Assembly: GCF_013391415.1 (NCBI RefSeq)
Contig: NZ_JACAXB010000016.1
Coordinates: 1 to 64,000, forward strand
Reading direction: 5' to 3'
DNA from: Aquitalea sp. LB_tupeE
Lineage (GTDB): Bacteria; Pseudomonadota; Gammaproteobacteria; Burkholderiales; Chromobacteriaceae
DNA: 64,000 nucleotides
Part shown: piece by piece, positions 36,584 to 45,492 of the stretch
Position numbering within the stretch: the first letter of the stretch is position 1
How the letters are laid out: each line of letters starts with the position of its first letter
Translations under genes and position numbers: made by a program
The notes under the pieces: generated by a model
Database searches by the model: none
Told to the model about the DNA's origin: nothing
What the model saw: only the letters and a program-made list of their open reading frames with translations

Positions 36584-37004
36584 CCAGTTTGTTGGGGATA
36601 AAGGCCAGCACCTTGCCAGACACCACCAGCAGGGTACCGCTGGCGGTAGCGGTTACTTGCACCGCGCTGCCAATGGCCGCACCGGAAGCCTTGACCGTGC
36701 TGCGCGACAATTCCACCGATAGTTTGGCCCCACCCTGCACCGATTCGAGCAGCAGCTTGATGACATCGCCCGAGCCTTCAACCAGGCCAACAATCACATA
36801 GCCACTACCTGTCACCGCCAGCACCGGCCCCAGGGCAGACTCCCCGCGTCCGGTGGCACTAGCGGCGATACTGGCTGCCGGAGCGACCACTACCGACACG
36901 GCACCGACCGAAATTTTCTCGGACGCGGTATTGGCCAGCGAATCAGCCAGGGCTGATCCGGCCAATGCCGCCAACACGCTGGCAAGCAATAATCTACTCA
37001 ACAT
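36546..37004 (-). CDS. Small exported protein rich in Ala, Ser, Val
   Basis: Protein of 152 aa with a clear signal peptide (LLLASVLAALAGSALA, ~5-20). The mature part is low-complexity and beta-prone, with alternating Val/Ser/Ala segments (KISVGAVSVVVAPAASIAA, VQVTATASGTLLVVSGKV). I do not recognise the family. It overlaps the DUF2145 gene, so the two are probably made together and may act together in the periplasm. Confidence 0.6.
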   Translation of the reverse strand: MLSRLLLASVLAALAGSALADSLANTASEKISVGAVSVVVAPAASIAASATGRGESALGPVLAVTGSGYVIVGLVEGSGDVIKLLLESVQGGAKLSVELSRSTVKASGAAIGSAVQVTATASGTLLVVSGKVLAFIPNKLGETLLEHSRVPS

Positions 37005-37065
37005 TTTATTATTCCAAATAGATACGAATCTGGATATTCACATAGGATGTTGAGCCAAACAAGCA

Positions 37066-39804
37066 TCAGCTGCCTTGTAACAATGCCAGTAGTGCCTCGC
37101 CATCCAATCTGGCTGCCAGGTCGCCGCCTTCCAGCAGGCTGTCGGCCAATGCACGCTTTTCCGCATGCAGCGCGACGATTTTTTCTTCGATGGTGTTTTC
37201 CGCCACCAGCCGGTACACCGTCACCGGCCGCTGCTGGCCCATGCGGTAGGCACGGTCGCTGGCCTGGTCTTCCACCGCCGGGTTCCACCACGGGTCCAGA
37301 TGAATCACATAGTCGGCTGCGGTCAGGTTCAGCCCGGTGCCGCCGGCTTTCAGGCTGATCAGAAACACCTCGCCCTCACCAGCCTGGAAGGCATCCATGC
37401 GCGCCTTGCGCTGCTTGCCCGGCGTCGCACCGTCCAGATACTGGTAGGCAATACCTTGTTCATCCAGCCATTGCCGCGCCAGTGCCAGATGATCGACAAA
37501 CTGGCTGAACACCAGCGCCTTGTGGCCGTTGTCCAGCAGCTCGCTCATCAGCTGGCAGAAGAAGGCAAACTTGCTGGCGGGCAGGGCGGTGTCCGGCTGC
37601 AACAGCGCCGGGTGACAGCAGAAGCGGCGCAAGCGGGTCAGCTCGGCCAGCACCTGCATGGTCTTCTTGTCCTGGCTGTCCACCTCGGCCAGCGTTTGAA
37701 GCGCCTGCTGACGCATGGCTTCGTACACATGCACTTCCTGCTCGGACAGGGCAATGCGGCGGGTGATATCGGTGCGCGGCGGCAGCTCGGTCAGCACTTC
37801 GGCTTTGGTGCGGCGTAACAGATAAGGCTGAATCATGGCCTTAAGCGTGGTGCGGGCCTGTTCATCGCCCTCCGCAATCGGCTGGGCAAAGCGCTGCTGG
37901 AAGCGCTCCTCATTGCCCAGCAAACCGGGCGTGATGAAGCGGAACAGGCTCCACAACTCACCCAGATGGTTTTCCACCGGCGTACCGCTGGCGGCCAGGC
38001 GGAAATCCGCCCGCAAGCCTTGTGCCGCCTGCGCACGCTTGGTAGCGGCATTCTTGATGGCCTGCGCCTCGTCCAGCACCACGCTGGCCCAGTGCACCTC
38101 GGCAAAGTCGTCCGCCTGCAATTGCAGCAGGCCATAACTGGCAATCACCAGATCCTGCGGCCCGACTGTGGATAAGTCGCGCTGCTGTTGATAAGGGCGC
38201 AAGTGGAGGCTGGGGGCGAAGCGGGCGGCCTCAGCCAGCCAGTTGAGTGCTACCGAGGTGGGGGCAACCACCAGTTGCGGGCCCAGATGTGCGCGGGCAA
38301 GCAGCAGCGCCAGCGTCTGCACCGTTTTGCCCAGCCCCATGTCGTCGGCCAGGCAGGCCCCGGCACCGATATGCGCCAGCCGCGACAGCCAGGCAAAGCC
38401 TTGCAGCTGATAAGGCCGCAAGCTGGCTTGCAGCGTGGCGGGGACGCTTGGTTCAAAGGTGCGCAGGCTATCCCAGCCTTGTTGCAGCTGCTGCCAGCCG
38501 GCATCACCGTCGAACTGGCCGATGTCCTCACTCAGCACTGCCAGCAGCGGGGCGGCCAGCAGGCTGAGGCGCAATCCGTCGGCAATGGCGTGATCGGCCA
38601 GCCGGACCAATTGCTGCAACTTGGCATGCAGGCTGTCGGACAGCACCAGCCAGTCCTGCTCGGACAGGCGCAGGTACTGTCCGGGCTGATGGGCCAGCGC
38701 TTCCAGCAACTGGCGCAGTTGCAGCACCCGGTCTTCATCCACCTGCACCTCGCCCGTCACTTCCAGCCAGCCGTTCTTACGTTTGGTTTTCAGCCGCAGC
38801 TGGGGCAAGCCGGCCTGGGCCTGAATGCGCATGCGCTGGCCTTGCGGCCAGACACATTCCAGCCGCTGCGGGGCTATGGCCTGCAACTGCTGTACCACTT
38901 GCAAGGCCTGTTGCTGATTGGCCAGCAGCCATTGAAGTACGCCATCCGGGTCGGGCCGGGCGGCCGCCAGCGCCGGACAATCGTCCAGCAAGGCCGCCAG
39001 CGCCTGTTTTTCCTCGCTCAACTGACGTTGGAAACGTAGCGCCTGGCCCTGATACAAGGCCACCTGCTGCCATGGCCCGCGCCCCGGCGGATACCAGGCA
39101 GCCTGCTCCGCCACCCGGCAGCGCAGTTGCAGGCGCAAGCCTTCCGGCAGCGGGGTGAGGACGGCAAACAAGCGCGGGTCGGCCGGCATGGCGGGCAGGT
39201 CGGCACCATCATCGGCCTCCACCAGTTCCACCGGCAGCCACGGGACCATATCGCCAATGGCTTCCAGCAGCTTCTTGCGCGCGGCCACGGGCACGCTCAA
39301 GCGGTGACCGAGCAAGGCAGCCAGCTGGCGGATTTCCGCCCCCGGCCAGTACACCAGCAGGCTGTTCGGCCCGCTGCGCTGCCACAGGCAATGCTGGCAG
39401 GCGGCAATGCCGGGCGGGCTCAGTTGCAGCACCATCTGCTGTTGCTGGCGCTGCAGCAACAGGCTGATCTGGCCTGCTTCCAGCGTGACCGGCTGATCGG
39501 GCTGTTCTTCCCAGAACAGCGCCGGGTGGCCCAGCAGCAAGGGCAGGGCGGCTTCGCCCTCCAGCTCGGCCAGGCTGCTGCCGTCAGACAGCTGGTGGGT
39601 ACGCTCAAGCTGGCGGATCACCAAGCGGTCCTGCGTGCTCAGCCAGTCCCACTGCCCGGCCTGATCCAGCAAGCGCCCCAGCGGCAACACGCGGCCACGG
39701 CTCCAGCCAGCGCCTTCCAGCTGCTGGATGCAGGGGGTGAGGCGGATACCGGCTTCATTGGCCAGAATGCGCCAGGCCAGGCGCTGCGAGGTGGTGGTTT
39801 GCAT
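37066..39804 (-). CDS. SNF2-family DEAD/DEAH helicase
   Basis: Protein of 912 aa. The N-terminal ~430 residues are uncharacterised and Gln/Leu-rich. The SNF2 ATPase follows: LADDMGLGKTVQTLAL (motif I), VLDEAQAIKN (II), LAASGTPVENHLGELWSLF (III), LVFSQFVDHLALA (IV), LISLKAGGTGLNLTAADYVI (V), and SDRAYRMGQQRPV (VI). Many bacterial relatives carry an N-terminal SWIM zinc finger; I see no CxC...CxH here. The role in DNA metabolism is unknown. Confidence 0.87.
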   Translation of the reverse strand: MQTTTSQRLAWRILANEAGIRLTPCIQQLEGAGWSRGRVLPLGRLLDQAGQWDWLSTQDRLVIRQLERTHQLSDGSSLAELEGEAALPLLLGHPALFWEEQPDQPVTLEAGQISLLLQRQQQQMVLQLSPPGIAACQHCLWQRSGPNSLLVYWPGAEIRQLAALLGHRLSVPVAARKKLLEAIGDMVPWLPVELVEADDGADLPAMPADPRLFAVLTPLPEGLRLQLRCRVAEQAAWYPPGRGPWQQVALYQGQALRFQRQLSEEKQALAALLDDCPALAAARPDPDGVLQWLLANQQQALQVVQQLQAIAPQRLECVWPQGQRMRIQAQAGLPQLRLKTKRKNGWLEVTGEVQVDEDRVLQLRQLLEALAHQPGQYLRLSEQDWLVLSDSLHAKLQQLVRLADHAIADGLRLSLLAAPLLAVLSEDIGQFDGDAGWQQLQQGWDSLRTFEPSVPATLQASLRPYQLQGFAWLSRLAHIGAGACLADDMGLGKTVQTLALLLARAHLGPQLVVAPTSVALNWLAEAARFAPSLHLRPYQQQRDLSTVGPQDLVIASYGLLQLQADDFAEVHWASVVLDEAQAIKNAATKRAQAAQGLRADFRLAASGTPVENHLGELWSLFRFITPGLLGNEERFQQRFAQPIAEGDEQARTTLKAMIQPYLLRRTKAEVLTELPPRTDITRRIALSEQEVHVYEAMRQQALQTLAEVDSQDKKTMQVLAELTRLRRFCCHPALLQPDTALPASKFAFFCQLMSELLDNGHKALVFSQFVDHLALARQWLDEQGIAYQYLDGATPGKQRKARMDAFQAGEGEVFLISLKAGGTGLNLTAADYVIHLDPWWNPAVEDQASDRAYRMGQQRPVTVYRLVAENTIEEKIVALHAEKRALADSLLEGGDLAARLDGEALLALLQGS

Positions 39805-39887
39805 TGGCAGGGACAGGAAAATTCAGCGGGCTATTGTGCCTCAAGCCTGCTGTTGAGGGCAGATCTACCAGGTGGCAACAGCAAACA

Positions 39888-39916
39888 AAAACCGCCCGAC
39901 AAAAGTGGGCGGTTTT
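39888..39916. terminator. Terminator after hemL
   Basis: AAAACCGCCC and GGGCGGTTTT form a 10-bp stem with a 9-nt loop. On the minus strand it is followed by TTTGTTTG. It lies 47 bp past the hemL stop and ahead of the SNF2 gene. Confidence 0.8.
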
Positions 39917-39963
39917 CTTGCGGGCGGCCAGGCAGATGCAGCCCGTGCACTTGTACCGTGCAC

Positions 39964-41241
39964 TCAGATGCGTGCCAGTGCGCGGCGGGCGGCGGCGATG
40001 GTCTGCTCGATGATTTCGTCGGTATGGGCGATGGAGACAAAACCGGCTTCGTAGGCCGACGGGGCCAGGTACACGCCTTCGTCCAGCATGGCGTGGAAGA
40101 AGCGGTTGAAGCGTGCGCGGTCAGACGCAGTCACCTGGGCATAGCTGGTGGGTACGGCATCGCAGAAGTAGATGCCGAACATGCCACCCACGCTATCAGT
40201 CACCATGCTGACACCAGCCTCTTTGGCGGCTGCGGCTAGGCCTTCGGCCAGACGGGCGGTGCGGCGGCTGAGGGTGGCGTGGAAGCCCGGTTCCTGAATC
40301 AGCTTCAGCGTGGTAAGACCGGCAGCCACGGCCACCGGGTTACCGGACAGGGTACCTGCCTGATACACATTACCCAGCGGCGAGATGCAGCCCATGATGT
40401 CGGCACGGCCACCGAACGCGGCCAGCGGCATGCCGCCGCCAATCACTTTGCCCAGCGTGGTGAGGTCCGGCTTGACGCCATGCAGCGCCTGGGCGCAGCC
40501 CAGATCCACGCGGAAACCGGTCATCACTTCGTCGTAGATCAGCACCGTGCCGTGTTTTTCGGTCAGCGCGCGCAGGGTTTGCACAAATGCTGCCGACGGC
40601 TTGATCAGGTTCATGTTGCCGGCAATCGGCTCCAGGATAACGCAGGCGATCTGCTCGCCGATTTCCTTGAACGTGCGTTCCAGCTGCTCGACATTGTTGT
40701 ACTCCAGCACCAGGGTGTGCTTGGTGAAGTCGGCCGGTACGCCACCGGAAGAAGGGTTACCAAAGGTCAGCAGACCGGAACCGGCTTTCACCAGCAGGCT
40801 GTCGGAGTGGCCGTGGTAACAGCCTTCAAACTTGACGATGGCGTCACGGCCGGTAAAGCCACGCGCCAGACGGATGGCGCTCATGGTGGCTTCAGTGCCG
40901 GAGGACACCAGACGTACTTGTTCTACCGAGGGCAGCAGCTTGCAGATTTCCTCGGCAATCTCGATTTCCGCTTCGGTGGGCGCGCCAAAGGACAGGCCGT
41001 CTACCGCGACATCCTGCACCGCCTTGATCACGGTGGGGTGGGCGTGGCCAACAATGGCCGGGCCCCAGGAGCCGATGTAGTCGATGTACTGCTTGTCGTC
41101 GGCATCCCAGAAGTGTGCGCCCAGCGCCTTTTTCACAAAGCGCGGCGTGCCGCCCACCGAGCCGAAGGCGCGTACCGGAGAATTGACACCACCGGGGATG
41201 GTTTTCTTGCCACGTTCAAACAGTTCGAGATTGCGGGACAT
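39964..41241 (-). CDS. hemL: Glutamate-1-semialdehyde 2,1-aminomutase
   Basis: PLP enzyme that forms 5-aminolevulinate in the C5 haem pathway. It is 425 aa. Motifs are [48 protein letters not shown], and the PLP lysine K265 in [12 protein letters not shown]. It lies two genes from hemJ on the same strand, a loose haem grouping. Confidence 0.97.
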   Translation of the reverse strand: MSRNLELFERGKKTIPGGVNSPVRAFGSVGGTPRFVKKALGAHFWDADDKQYIDYIGSWGPAIVGHAHPTVIKAVQDVAVDGLSFGAPTEAEIEIAEEICKLLPSVEQVRLVSSGTEATMSAIRLARGFTGRDAIVKFEGCYHGHSDSLLVKAGSGLLTFGNPSSGGVPADFTKHTLVLEYNNVEQLERTFKEIGEQIACVILEPIAGNMNLIKPSAAFVQTLRALTEKHGTVLIYDEVMTGFRVDLGCAQALHGVKPDLTTLGKVIGGGMPLAAFGGRADIMGCISPLGNVYQAGTLSGNPVAVAAGLTTLKLIQEPGFHATLSRRTARLAEGLAAAAKEAGVSMVTDSVGGMFGIYFCDAVPTSYAQVTASDRARFNRFFHAMLDEGVYLAPSAYEAGFVSIAHTDEIIEQTIAAARRALARI

Positions 41242-41387
41242 GCGGTTTCCTTATGACGGGTAGGGCGCAAACCGGTCTGGTTTGCAGCCTGAATCGGGTT
41301 TGCCAGTGGCACAAGGCGTGCGCCCTGCGGTATCCATGCTGGCGAAAGCGTTATTTTTCCACAGCCGGGCTGGCCAGTGTTGGCATT

Positions 41388-41858
41388 TCAGCGTTGCGGC
41401 CAGCTGGTGTAGGGCTGCTTGGACAGATAGGCATTGGTATAACGCCCATCTTCGGTGACTTCCACGCCCACCCAGTCCGGCTTGGCAAACGGGGTGTCTT
41501 CGGCCGGCAGTTCGATTTCCGCCAATACCAGCCCGGCGTTTTCACCGAAGAACTCGTCCACTTCCCACACAAAGCCGCCAAATTCGATGCGGTGGCGCAG
41601 CTTGTCCACCACCATCGGGCACATGGCGTCCATGATGGTTTGGGCATCGGCCAGCGGAATGGTGTATTCGAATTCGTGGCGGCTGATCTCGCTGATATTG
41701 CCCTTGAGAGTGAGCCAGGCCTGATCGCCCACAATGCGTACCCGTACGGTGCGTTCCTTTTCTACCGACAGATAACCCTGACGGTATTGCACGCCCTCGG
41801 CCAAGCCGCGCCAGCCATCATTGGCAATGACAAAACGGCGTTCGATTTCCAGTCCCAT
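41388..41858 (-). CDS. CYTH-domain protein (triphosphatase/class IV cyclase-like)
   Basis: Protein of 156 aa consisting of a CYTH triphosphate tunnel domain. The N-terminal EIERRF (4-9) is the EXEXK-like signature with Arg in the last place. RVRIVGDQAWLTLKG and EFEYTIPLADA follow, and EVDEFFGENAGLVLAEIEL supplies acidic metal ligands. Close relatives hydrolyse tripolyphosphate (ygiF/NeuTTM type). The reaction is inferred from the family. Confidence 0.87.
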   Translation of the reverse strand: MGLEIERRFVIANDGWRGLAEGVQYRQGYLSVEKERTVRVRIVGDQAWLTLKGNISEISRHEFEYTIPLADAQTIMDAMCPMVVDKLRHRIEFGGFVWEVDEFFGENAGLVLAEIELPAEDTPFAKPDWVGVEVTEDGRYTNAYLSKQPYTSWPQR

Positions 41859-41911
41859 ACTTGTTTTCCTGTTGCGGGCGCATGGCCCGGCTCATGGTGA
41901 GCCAAATAAAT

Positions 41912-42340
41912 TCAGAAGGGTTTGACCACCACCAGGATGACCACGGCACACAGCGCCAGCACCGGAATTTCATTGAAATAGCGGTACCACACATGGCTGT
42001 GGCGATTGGCCCCGGCAACAAAGTCGCGGTACAGCTTGCCGCAGTACAGGTGATAGGCAATCAGCAGCGCCACCAGGGTGAGCTTGGCATGCAGCCAGCC
42101 ACCGCCAATGCCGAAGCCCTGCCACAAGGCCATGCCCAGTGCCAGCGCCAGTACCGCCAGCGGGGTCATGAAGCGGTACAGCTTGCGCGCCATCAGCAGC
42201 AGACGGTCGTATTCTGCCCCCGGCGCAGCCATGGCCAGGTTGACGAAAATGCGCGGCAGGTAGAACAGCCCGGCAAACCACGAGGTAACAAAAATGATGT
42301 GAAAAGCCTTAAGATACAGGTAAGCCAATTCAGACTCCAT
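41912..42340 (-). CDS. hemJ: Protoporphyrinogen oxidase HemJ
   Basis: Membrane protein of 142 aa with four segments. YLYLKAFHIIFVTSWFAGLFYLPRIFV contains the conserved His and the WFAGLFYLPR motif of HemJ (UPF0093). HAKLTLVALLIAYH and YFNEIPVLAL complete the family pattern. HemJ oxidises protoporphyrinogen IX in bacteria lacking HemY/HemG. hemL lies nearby on the same strand. The parS palindrome is just upstream of its start. Confidence 0.9.
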   Translation of the reverse strand: MESELAYLYLKAFHIIFVTSWFAGLFYLPRIFVNLAMAAPGAEYDRLLLMARKLYRFMTPLAVLALALGMALWQGFGIGGGWLHAKLTLVALLIAYHLYCGKLYRDFVAGANRHSHVWYRYFNEIPVLALCAVVILVVVKPF

Positions 42341-42359
42341 TCAGGCGATTGCCGGTTGC

Positions 42360-42375
42360 TGTTTCACGTGAAACA
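42360..42375. other. parS-type ParB binding site (perfect palindrome)
   Basis: TGTTTCACGTGAAACA matches the bacterial consensus parS exactly, and the dyad extends three further bases on each side (42357-42378). It sits in the 41-bp space between hemJ and the M48 gene. parS sites load ParB and cluster near the chromosomal origin in most bacteria. Confidence 0.9.
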
Positions 42376-42381
42376 GCATGC

Positions 42382-43200
42382 TCAACCGCGTTTTGCTTGT
42401 AGATACAAGGGCATCACTTGCGGGATATGCGCCTGCAAATCGCTGATGCGTGTCGGTCCCGAAGGATGGGTGGAGAGGAATTCCGGCCCGCTGCCGCCAC
42501 CGGCGCTCATCATCTTGTTCCACACATTCACCGCCGCATTGGGGTTGTAACCGGCGCGTGCCATCAGCTCCAGGCCGATGATGTCGGCTTCGGATTCCAT
42601 GGTGCGGCTATGCGGCTTGCTCAGGGTGACATCCGTCACCATGCCCGCCAGGTTGAGCTGGCTCTGGTTCAGCCCGGCCAGCGAACCCACTACCGACAAG
42701 CCCATCTGCTGGGCATAGGCCTGGCTCAGGGTTTCCCGGCTGTGCTCGCGTAGCGCGTGGGCGATTTCATGGCCGATGACGGCGGCCATTTCGTCATCCG
42801 TCAGCTGCAAGCGTGTCACCAGGCCGGAATACACCATGATCTTGCCACCGGCCATGGCGTAGGCATTCAGCTCCTGCGTCTGCGCCACATTCACTTCCCA
42901 CTTCCAGCTGGCGGCATCCGGCCGGAACACCGGCGTCTGGGCAATCAGCCGTTGCGCCACCCGTTTTACCCGGGCAGTCAGTACCTTGTCGGTATTGAGC
43001 TTGCCGGCGCTACGCGCCTGGCTCACCTGACCGGCATAGGACTTGGCCGATGACTGCTCCACTTCCTGCGCACTCAGCCACATGCTCTGGCTGCGGTTGA
43101 TGCCCACCACACCGCTATTGGTGGTGTTGACCTGGGCACAGCCAGCCAGTGCCAGCAATAGCGCCGCATGGGAAAAGACTTTTCTGCAAACTTGTTTCAT
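42382..43200 (-). CDS. M48-family zinc metalloprotease lipoprotein
   Basis: Protein of 272 aa. A lipoprotein signal (LLLALAGC, lipid-modified C21) is followed by an M48 peptidase domain with HEIAH (144-148) and downstream MESEADIIG carrying the third zinc ligand. It resembles E. coli LoiP/YcaL, which take part in outer-membrane quality control. The open frame extends upstream to 43353 in a region that is actually the rubredoxin gene; the lipobox fixes the start at 43200. Confidence 0.9.
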   Translation of the reverse strand: MKQVCRKVFSHAALLLALAGCAQVNTTNSGVVGINRSQSMWLSAQEVEQSSAKSYAGQVSQARSAGKLNTDKVLTARVKRVAQRLIAQTPVFRPDAASWKWEVNVAQTQELNAYAMAGGKIMVYSGLVTRLQLTDDEMAAVIGHEIAHALREHSRETLSQAYAQQMGLSVVGSLAGLNQSQLNLAGMVTDVTLSKPHSRTMESEADIIGLELMARAGYNPNAAVNVWNKMMSAGGGSGPEFLSTHPSGPTRISDLQAHIPQVMPLYLQAKRG

Positions 43201-43252
43201 GCCACATTCCTTGCCACGGCATCCGTGCCGTGAGTGCATGCGTGCCGCTGGC

Positions 43253-43417
43253 TCAGATTTCCACCATTTCGAAATCGTCCTTGCGGGCATCGCAATCGGG
43301 ACAGGTCCAGTTGGGCGGGACATCTTCCCACGGAGTTCCCGGCGCAATGCCATCTTCCGGCCGCCCGGCTTCCTCGTCGTAGATGAAACCGCAAATCAGA
43401 CACATCCAGGTGCGCAT
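43253..43417 (-). CDS. rubA: Rubredoxin
   Basis: Fifty-four residues translating as MRTWMCLICGFIYDEEAG and so on, with two CxxC iron ligands, C6-x2-C9 (CLICG) and C39-x2-C42 (CPDCD), plus GTPWEDVPPNW. This is a complete, standard rubredoxin, a one-iron electron carrier for alkane hydroxylases or oxidative stress reductases. The gene lies between the M48 protease and thiD; the partner reductase is not visible here. Confidence 0.93.
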   Translation of the reverse strand: MRTWMCLICGFIYDEEAGRPEDGIAPGTPWEDVPPNWTCPDCDARKDDFEMVEI

Positions 43418-43490
43418 ACGTTTATTCCAAGCTCGGTTAAAATAGGCATTCTAATTGCTGCCGCACGATCTGACCAAAGAGGTTACCGCC

Positions 43491-44330
43491 TTGTCCACAT
43501 TGCCCCCACCACCTGCCGTACTCACCCTGGCTGGTTCCGACCCTTCCGGCGGTGCCGGCATCCAGGCCGACATTCTCACCCTGGCCAGCCTGGGTTGCCA
43601 CCCCTTGTCCGTGATTACCGCCATTACCGTGCAGGACACGGTGGGCGTGGACGACTTCATGGTGCTGGATGCCGACATGGTGAACGACCAGGCCCGCTTC
43701 CTGCTGGAAGACATTCCGGTACTGGTGTTCAAGATAGGCATGCTGGGCAGCGTGGAAAACGTGGCCGTGGTAGCCCAGCTGATTGCCGACTATCCGGACG
43801 TGCCGGTGGTGCTGGACCCGGTGTTGCGCAGCGGTGGTGGCCACGAACTGGCCGATGACGACCTGATTGCCGCCATGCGCGACTTGCTGATTCCGCAGGT
43901 GTCCATCATCACCCCCAACAGCATGGAAGCCCGCCGGCTGGCGATGAACGACCCGGACGAGGACGAGGAACTGAGCCTGGACGAGTGTGCCAAACGGCTG
44001 CTGGCCCTGGGCTGCCCGCATGTTTTGATTACCGGCACGCACGAAAATACCAAAGAAGTCATAAACAGTCTGTACAGTCCCAATGGCGTGGTGCGTGCCG
44101 ACCGCTGGGAGCGCTTGCCGGGCAGCTATCACGGCTCGGGCTGCACACTGGCTTCGGCCATTGCCGGCATGCTGGCCACCGGGCTGATGCTGCCCGAGGC
44201 GGTACGTGAAGCACAGGAATATACCTATCAAAGCCTGGTGGCTGGTTTCCGCCCCGGCATGGGCCAATACATCCCGGACCGGATGTTCTGGGCCCGCGAA
44301 GAAGAAGGAGCAGAGGGTGACAGTGATTAA
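43491..44330 (+). CDS. thiD: Hydroxymethylpyrimidine/phosphomethylpyrimidine kinase
   Basis: Phosphorylates HMP and HMP-phosphate for thiamin synthesis. It is 279 aa. VLTLAGSDPSGGAGIQADI is the N-terminal family signature, followed by TVQDTVGV and VVLDPVLRSGGGH, and the ATP/anion-hole segment LPGSYHGSGCTLASAIA. No ATG is near; a TTG at 43491, eight bases after AAAGAGG, is the likeliest start, with an earlier TTG at 43455. thiE overlaps its end. Confidence 0.93.
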   Translation: MSTLPPPPAVLTLAGSDPSGGAGIQADILTLASLGCHPLSVITAITVQDTVGVDDFMVLDADMVNDQARFLLEDIPVLVFKIGMLGSVENVAVVAQLIADYPDVPVVLDPVLRSGGGHELADDDLIAAMRDLLIPQVSIITPNSMEARRLAMNDPDEDEELSLDECAKRLLALGCPHVLITGTHENTKEVINSLYSPNGVVRADRWERLPGSYHGSGCTLASAIAGMLATGLMLPEAVREAQEYTYQSLVAGFRPGMGQYIPDRMFWAREEEGAEGDSD

Positions 44331-44931
44331 GGGCTTGTATGCGGTATCGCCGGAGGCAGAAGACAGCGAGCAATTGCTGGCCAAGGTCAGCCGCGTGCTG
44401 GATAACGGCGTGGCCATCCTGCAATACCGCAACAAGAGTGACAACACCGTGCGCCGCCTGCGCCAGGCCAGCTTGCTGGCCAGCCTGTGCAAGAGCCGCC
44501 GGGTGCTGTTCCTGATCAACGACGATGTCACCCTGGCACGCGCGGTACAGGCCGATGGCGTGCATCTGGGCAAGACCGATGGCTCGGTGGCGGATGCCCG
44601 TGCCGTACTGGGGCCGGATGCCATCATCGGCGTGTCCTGCTACAACGACATCCACCTGGCCGAGCAGGCCGCACGCGACGGTGCCAGCTATGTGGCCTTT
44701 GGCGCGGTGTTTCCCTCGCGGACCAAACCGCATGCCGTGGCCGCACCGCTGTCCTTGTTTGCCGAAGCCAAAAAACTGGGCCTGCCGTCGGTCGCCATTG
44801 GCGGTATCACCCCGGAAAATGCCGCAGAAGTGGTGGCTGCCGGTGCCAGCGCCATTGCGGTGATTGGCGGCTTGTTTGACGCCCCCGACCCGGCCGCTGC
44901 CGCCCGGCAGATGGCGGCCTTGTTCGACTGA
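44317..44931 (+). CDS. thiE: Thiamin-phosphate synthase
   Basis: Joins HMP-PP and thiazole phosphate. It is 204 aa. The TIM-barrel motifs are ILQYRNKS, FLINDDVTLA, ADGVHLGKTDGS, IIGVSCYN, YVAFGAVFPSRTK and IGGITPENA. The start is a GTG at 44317 overlapping thiD by 14 bp, with AAGGAG upstream; a second GTG at 44323 is possible. thiC with a TPP riboswitch lies about 18 kb away. Confidence 0.94.
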   Translation: MTVIKGLYAVSPEAEDSEQLLAKVSRVLDNGVAILQYRNKSDNTVRRLRQASLLASLCKSRRVLFLINDDVTLARAVQADGVHLGKTDGSVADARAVLGPDAIIGVSCYNDIHLAEQAARDGASYVAFGAVFPSRTKPHAVAAPLSLFAEAKKLGLPSVAIGGITPENAAEVVAAGASAIAVIGGLFDAPDPAAAARQMAALFD

Positions 44932-44987
44932 AGCCTTTCTCTGCTGTCAGCCCCCTCAAACCGCAGTCCAAGCAGCCGTCAGGAGTG

Positions 44988-45440
44988 ATGATGATTGATT
45001 TTGCTTTCGCACCGGCCTCCGCGGCCGATTTCGATGCCTTGCTGGCACTGCGTCTGCGGGCCTTGCGAGTGAGTCTGGAAGCACTGGGGCGTTACGACCC
45101 GGTGCGGGCCCGCCAGCGCTTTGCCGATCATTTCCAGCCGGAATACTGCCGTCACATCGTGGTGAATGGTCAGCGTGTCGGCTGTGTTTCGCTCAAACCA
45201 GCCGAAGATGGCCTGCTGATCGACCAGTTCTATCTGCAACCGGCCTGGCATGGCCGCGGACTGGGCAGCCAGGTATTGCAGGCCTTGCTGGCCGAAGCGG
45301 ACCAGCAGGGCTTGCCGGTACAGGTGGAAGTGCTCAAGGGCAGCCGCGCCAATGGCTTTTACCAGCGCCAGGGCTTTGTGCTGCAAGCGGACGGACAGTA
45401 TGACAATTATTACCAACGCCCGGCCTGCGTGACAGCCTGA
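44988..45440 (+). CDS. GNAT-family N-acetyltransferase
   Basis: Single GNAT domain of 150 aa. The acetyl-CoA loop is HGRGLGSQVLQALL (the Q/R-x-x-G-x-G/A pattern), and NGFYQRQGF is the usual motif B region. FYLQPAWHGRG precedes the loop. The substrate is unknown. The start could be the ATG at 44991, five bases after AGGAG. It follows thiE by 56 bp but is not obviously connected to thiamin. Confidence 0.82.
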   Translation: MMIDFAFAPASAADFDALLALRLRALRVSLEALGRYDPVRARQRFADHFQPEYCRHIVVNGQRVGCVSLKPAEDGLLIDQFYLQPAWHGRGLGSQVLQALLAEADQQGLPVQVEVLKGSRANGFYQRQGFVLQADGQYDNYYQRPACVTA

Positions 45441-45466
45441 GCCATTACGCCAGCACTAGATCTCAG

Positions 45467-45492
45467 CTCCCGGCCAGCAGCCGGGAGTCTTA
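45467..45492 (+). terminator. Terminator between convergent acetyltransferase and efflux genes
   Basis: CTCCCGGC and GCCGGGAG pair around a 5-nt loop and are followed by TCTTATCT. The stem overlaps the 3' end of the minus-strand efflux gene. Confidence 0.55.

Noticed and set aside
38167-38175. A lone perfect DnaA box (TGTGGATAA) inside the SNF2 gene
   Set aside because: A single isolated box is expected by chance in 64 kb and has no companions nearby.
42382-43353. 323-codon version of the M48 protease
   Set aside because: The added N-terminus is the rubredoxin gene in another frame; the lipobox sets the true start at 43200.
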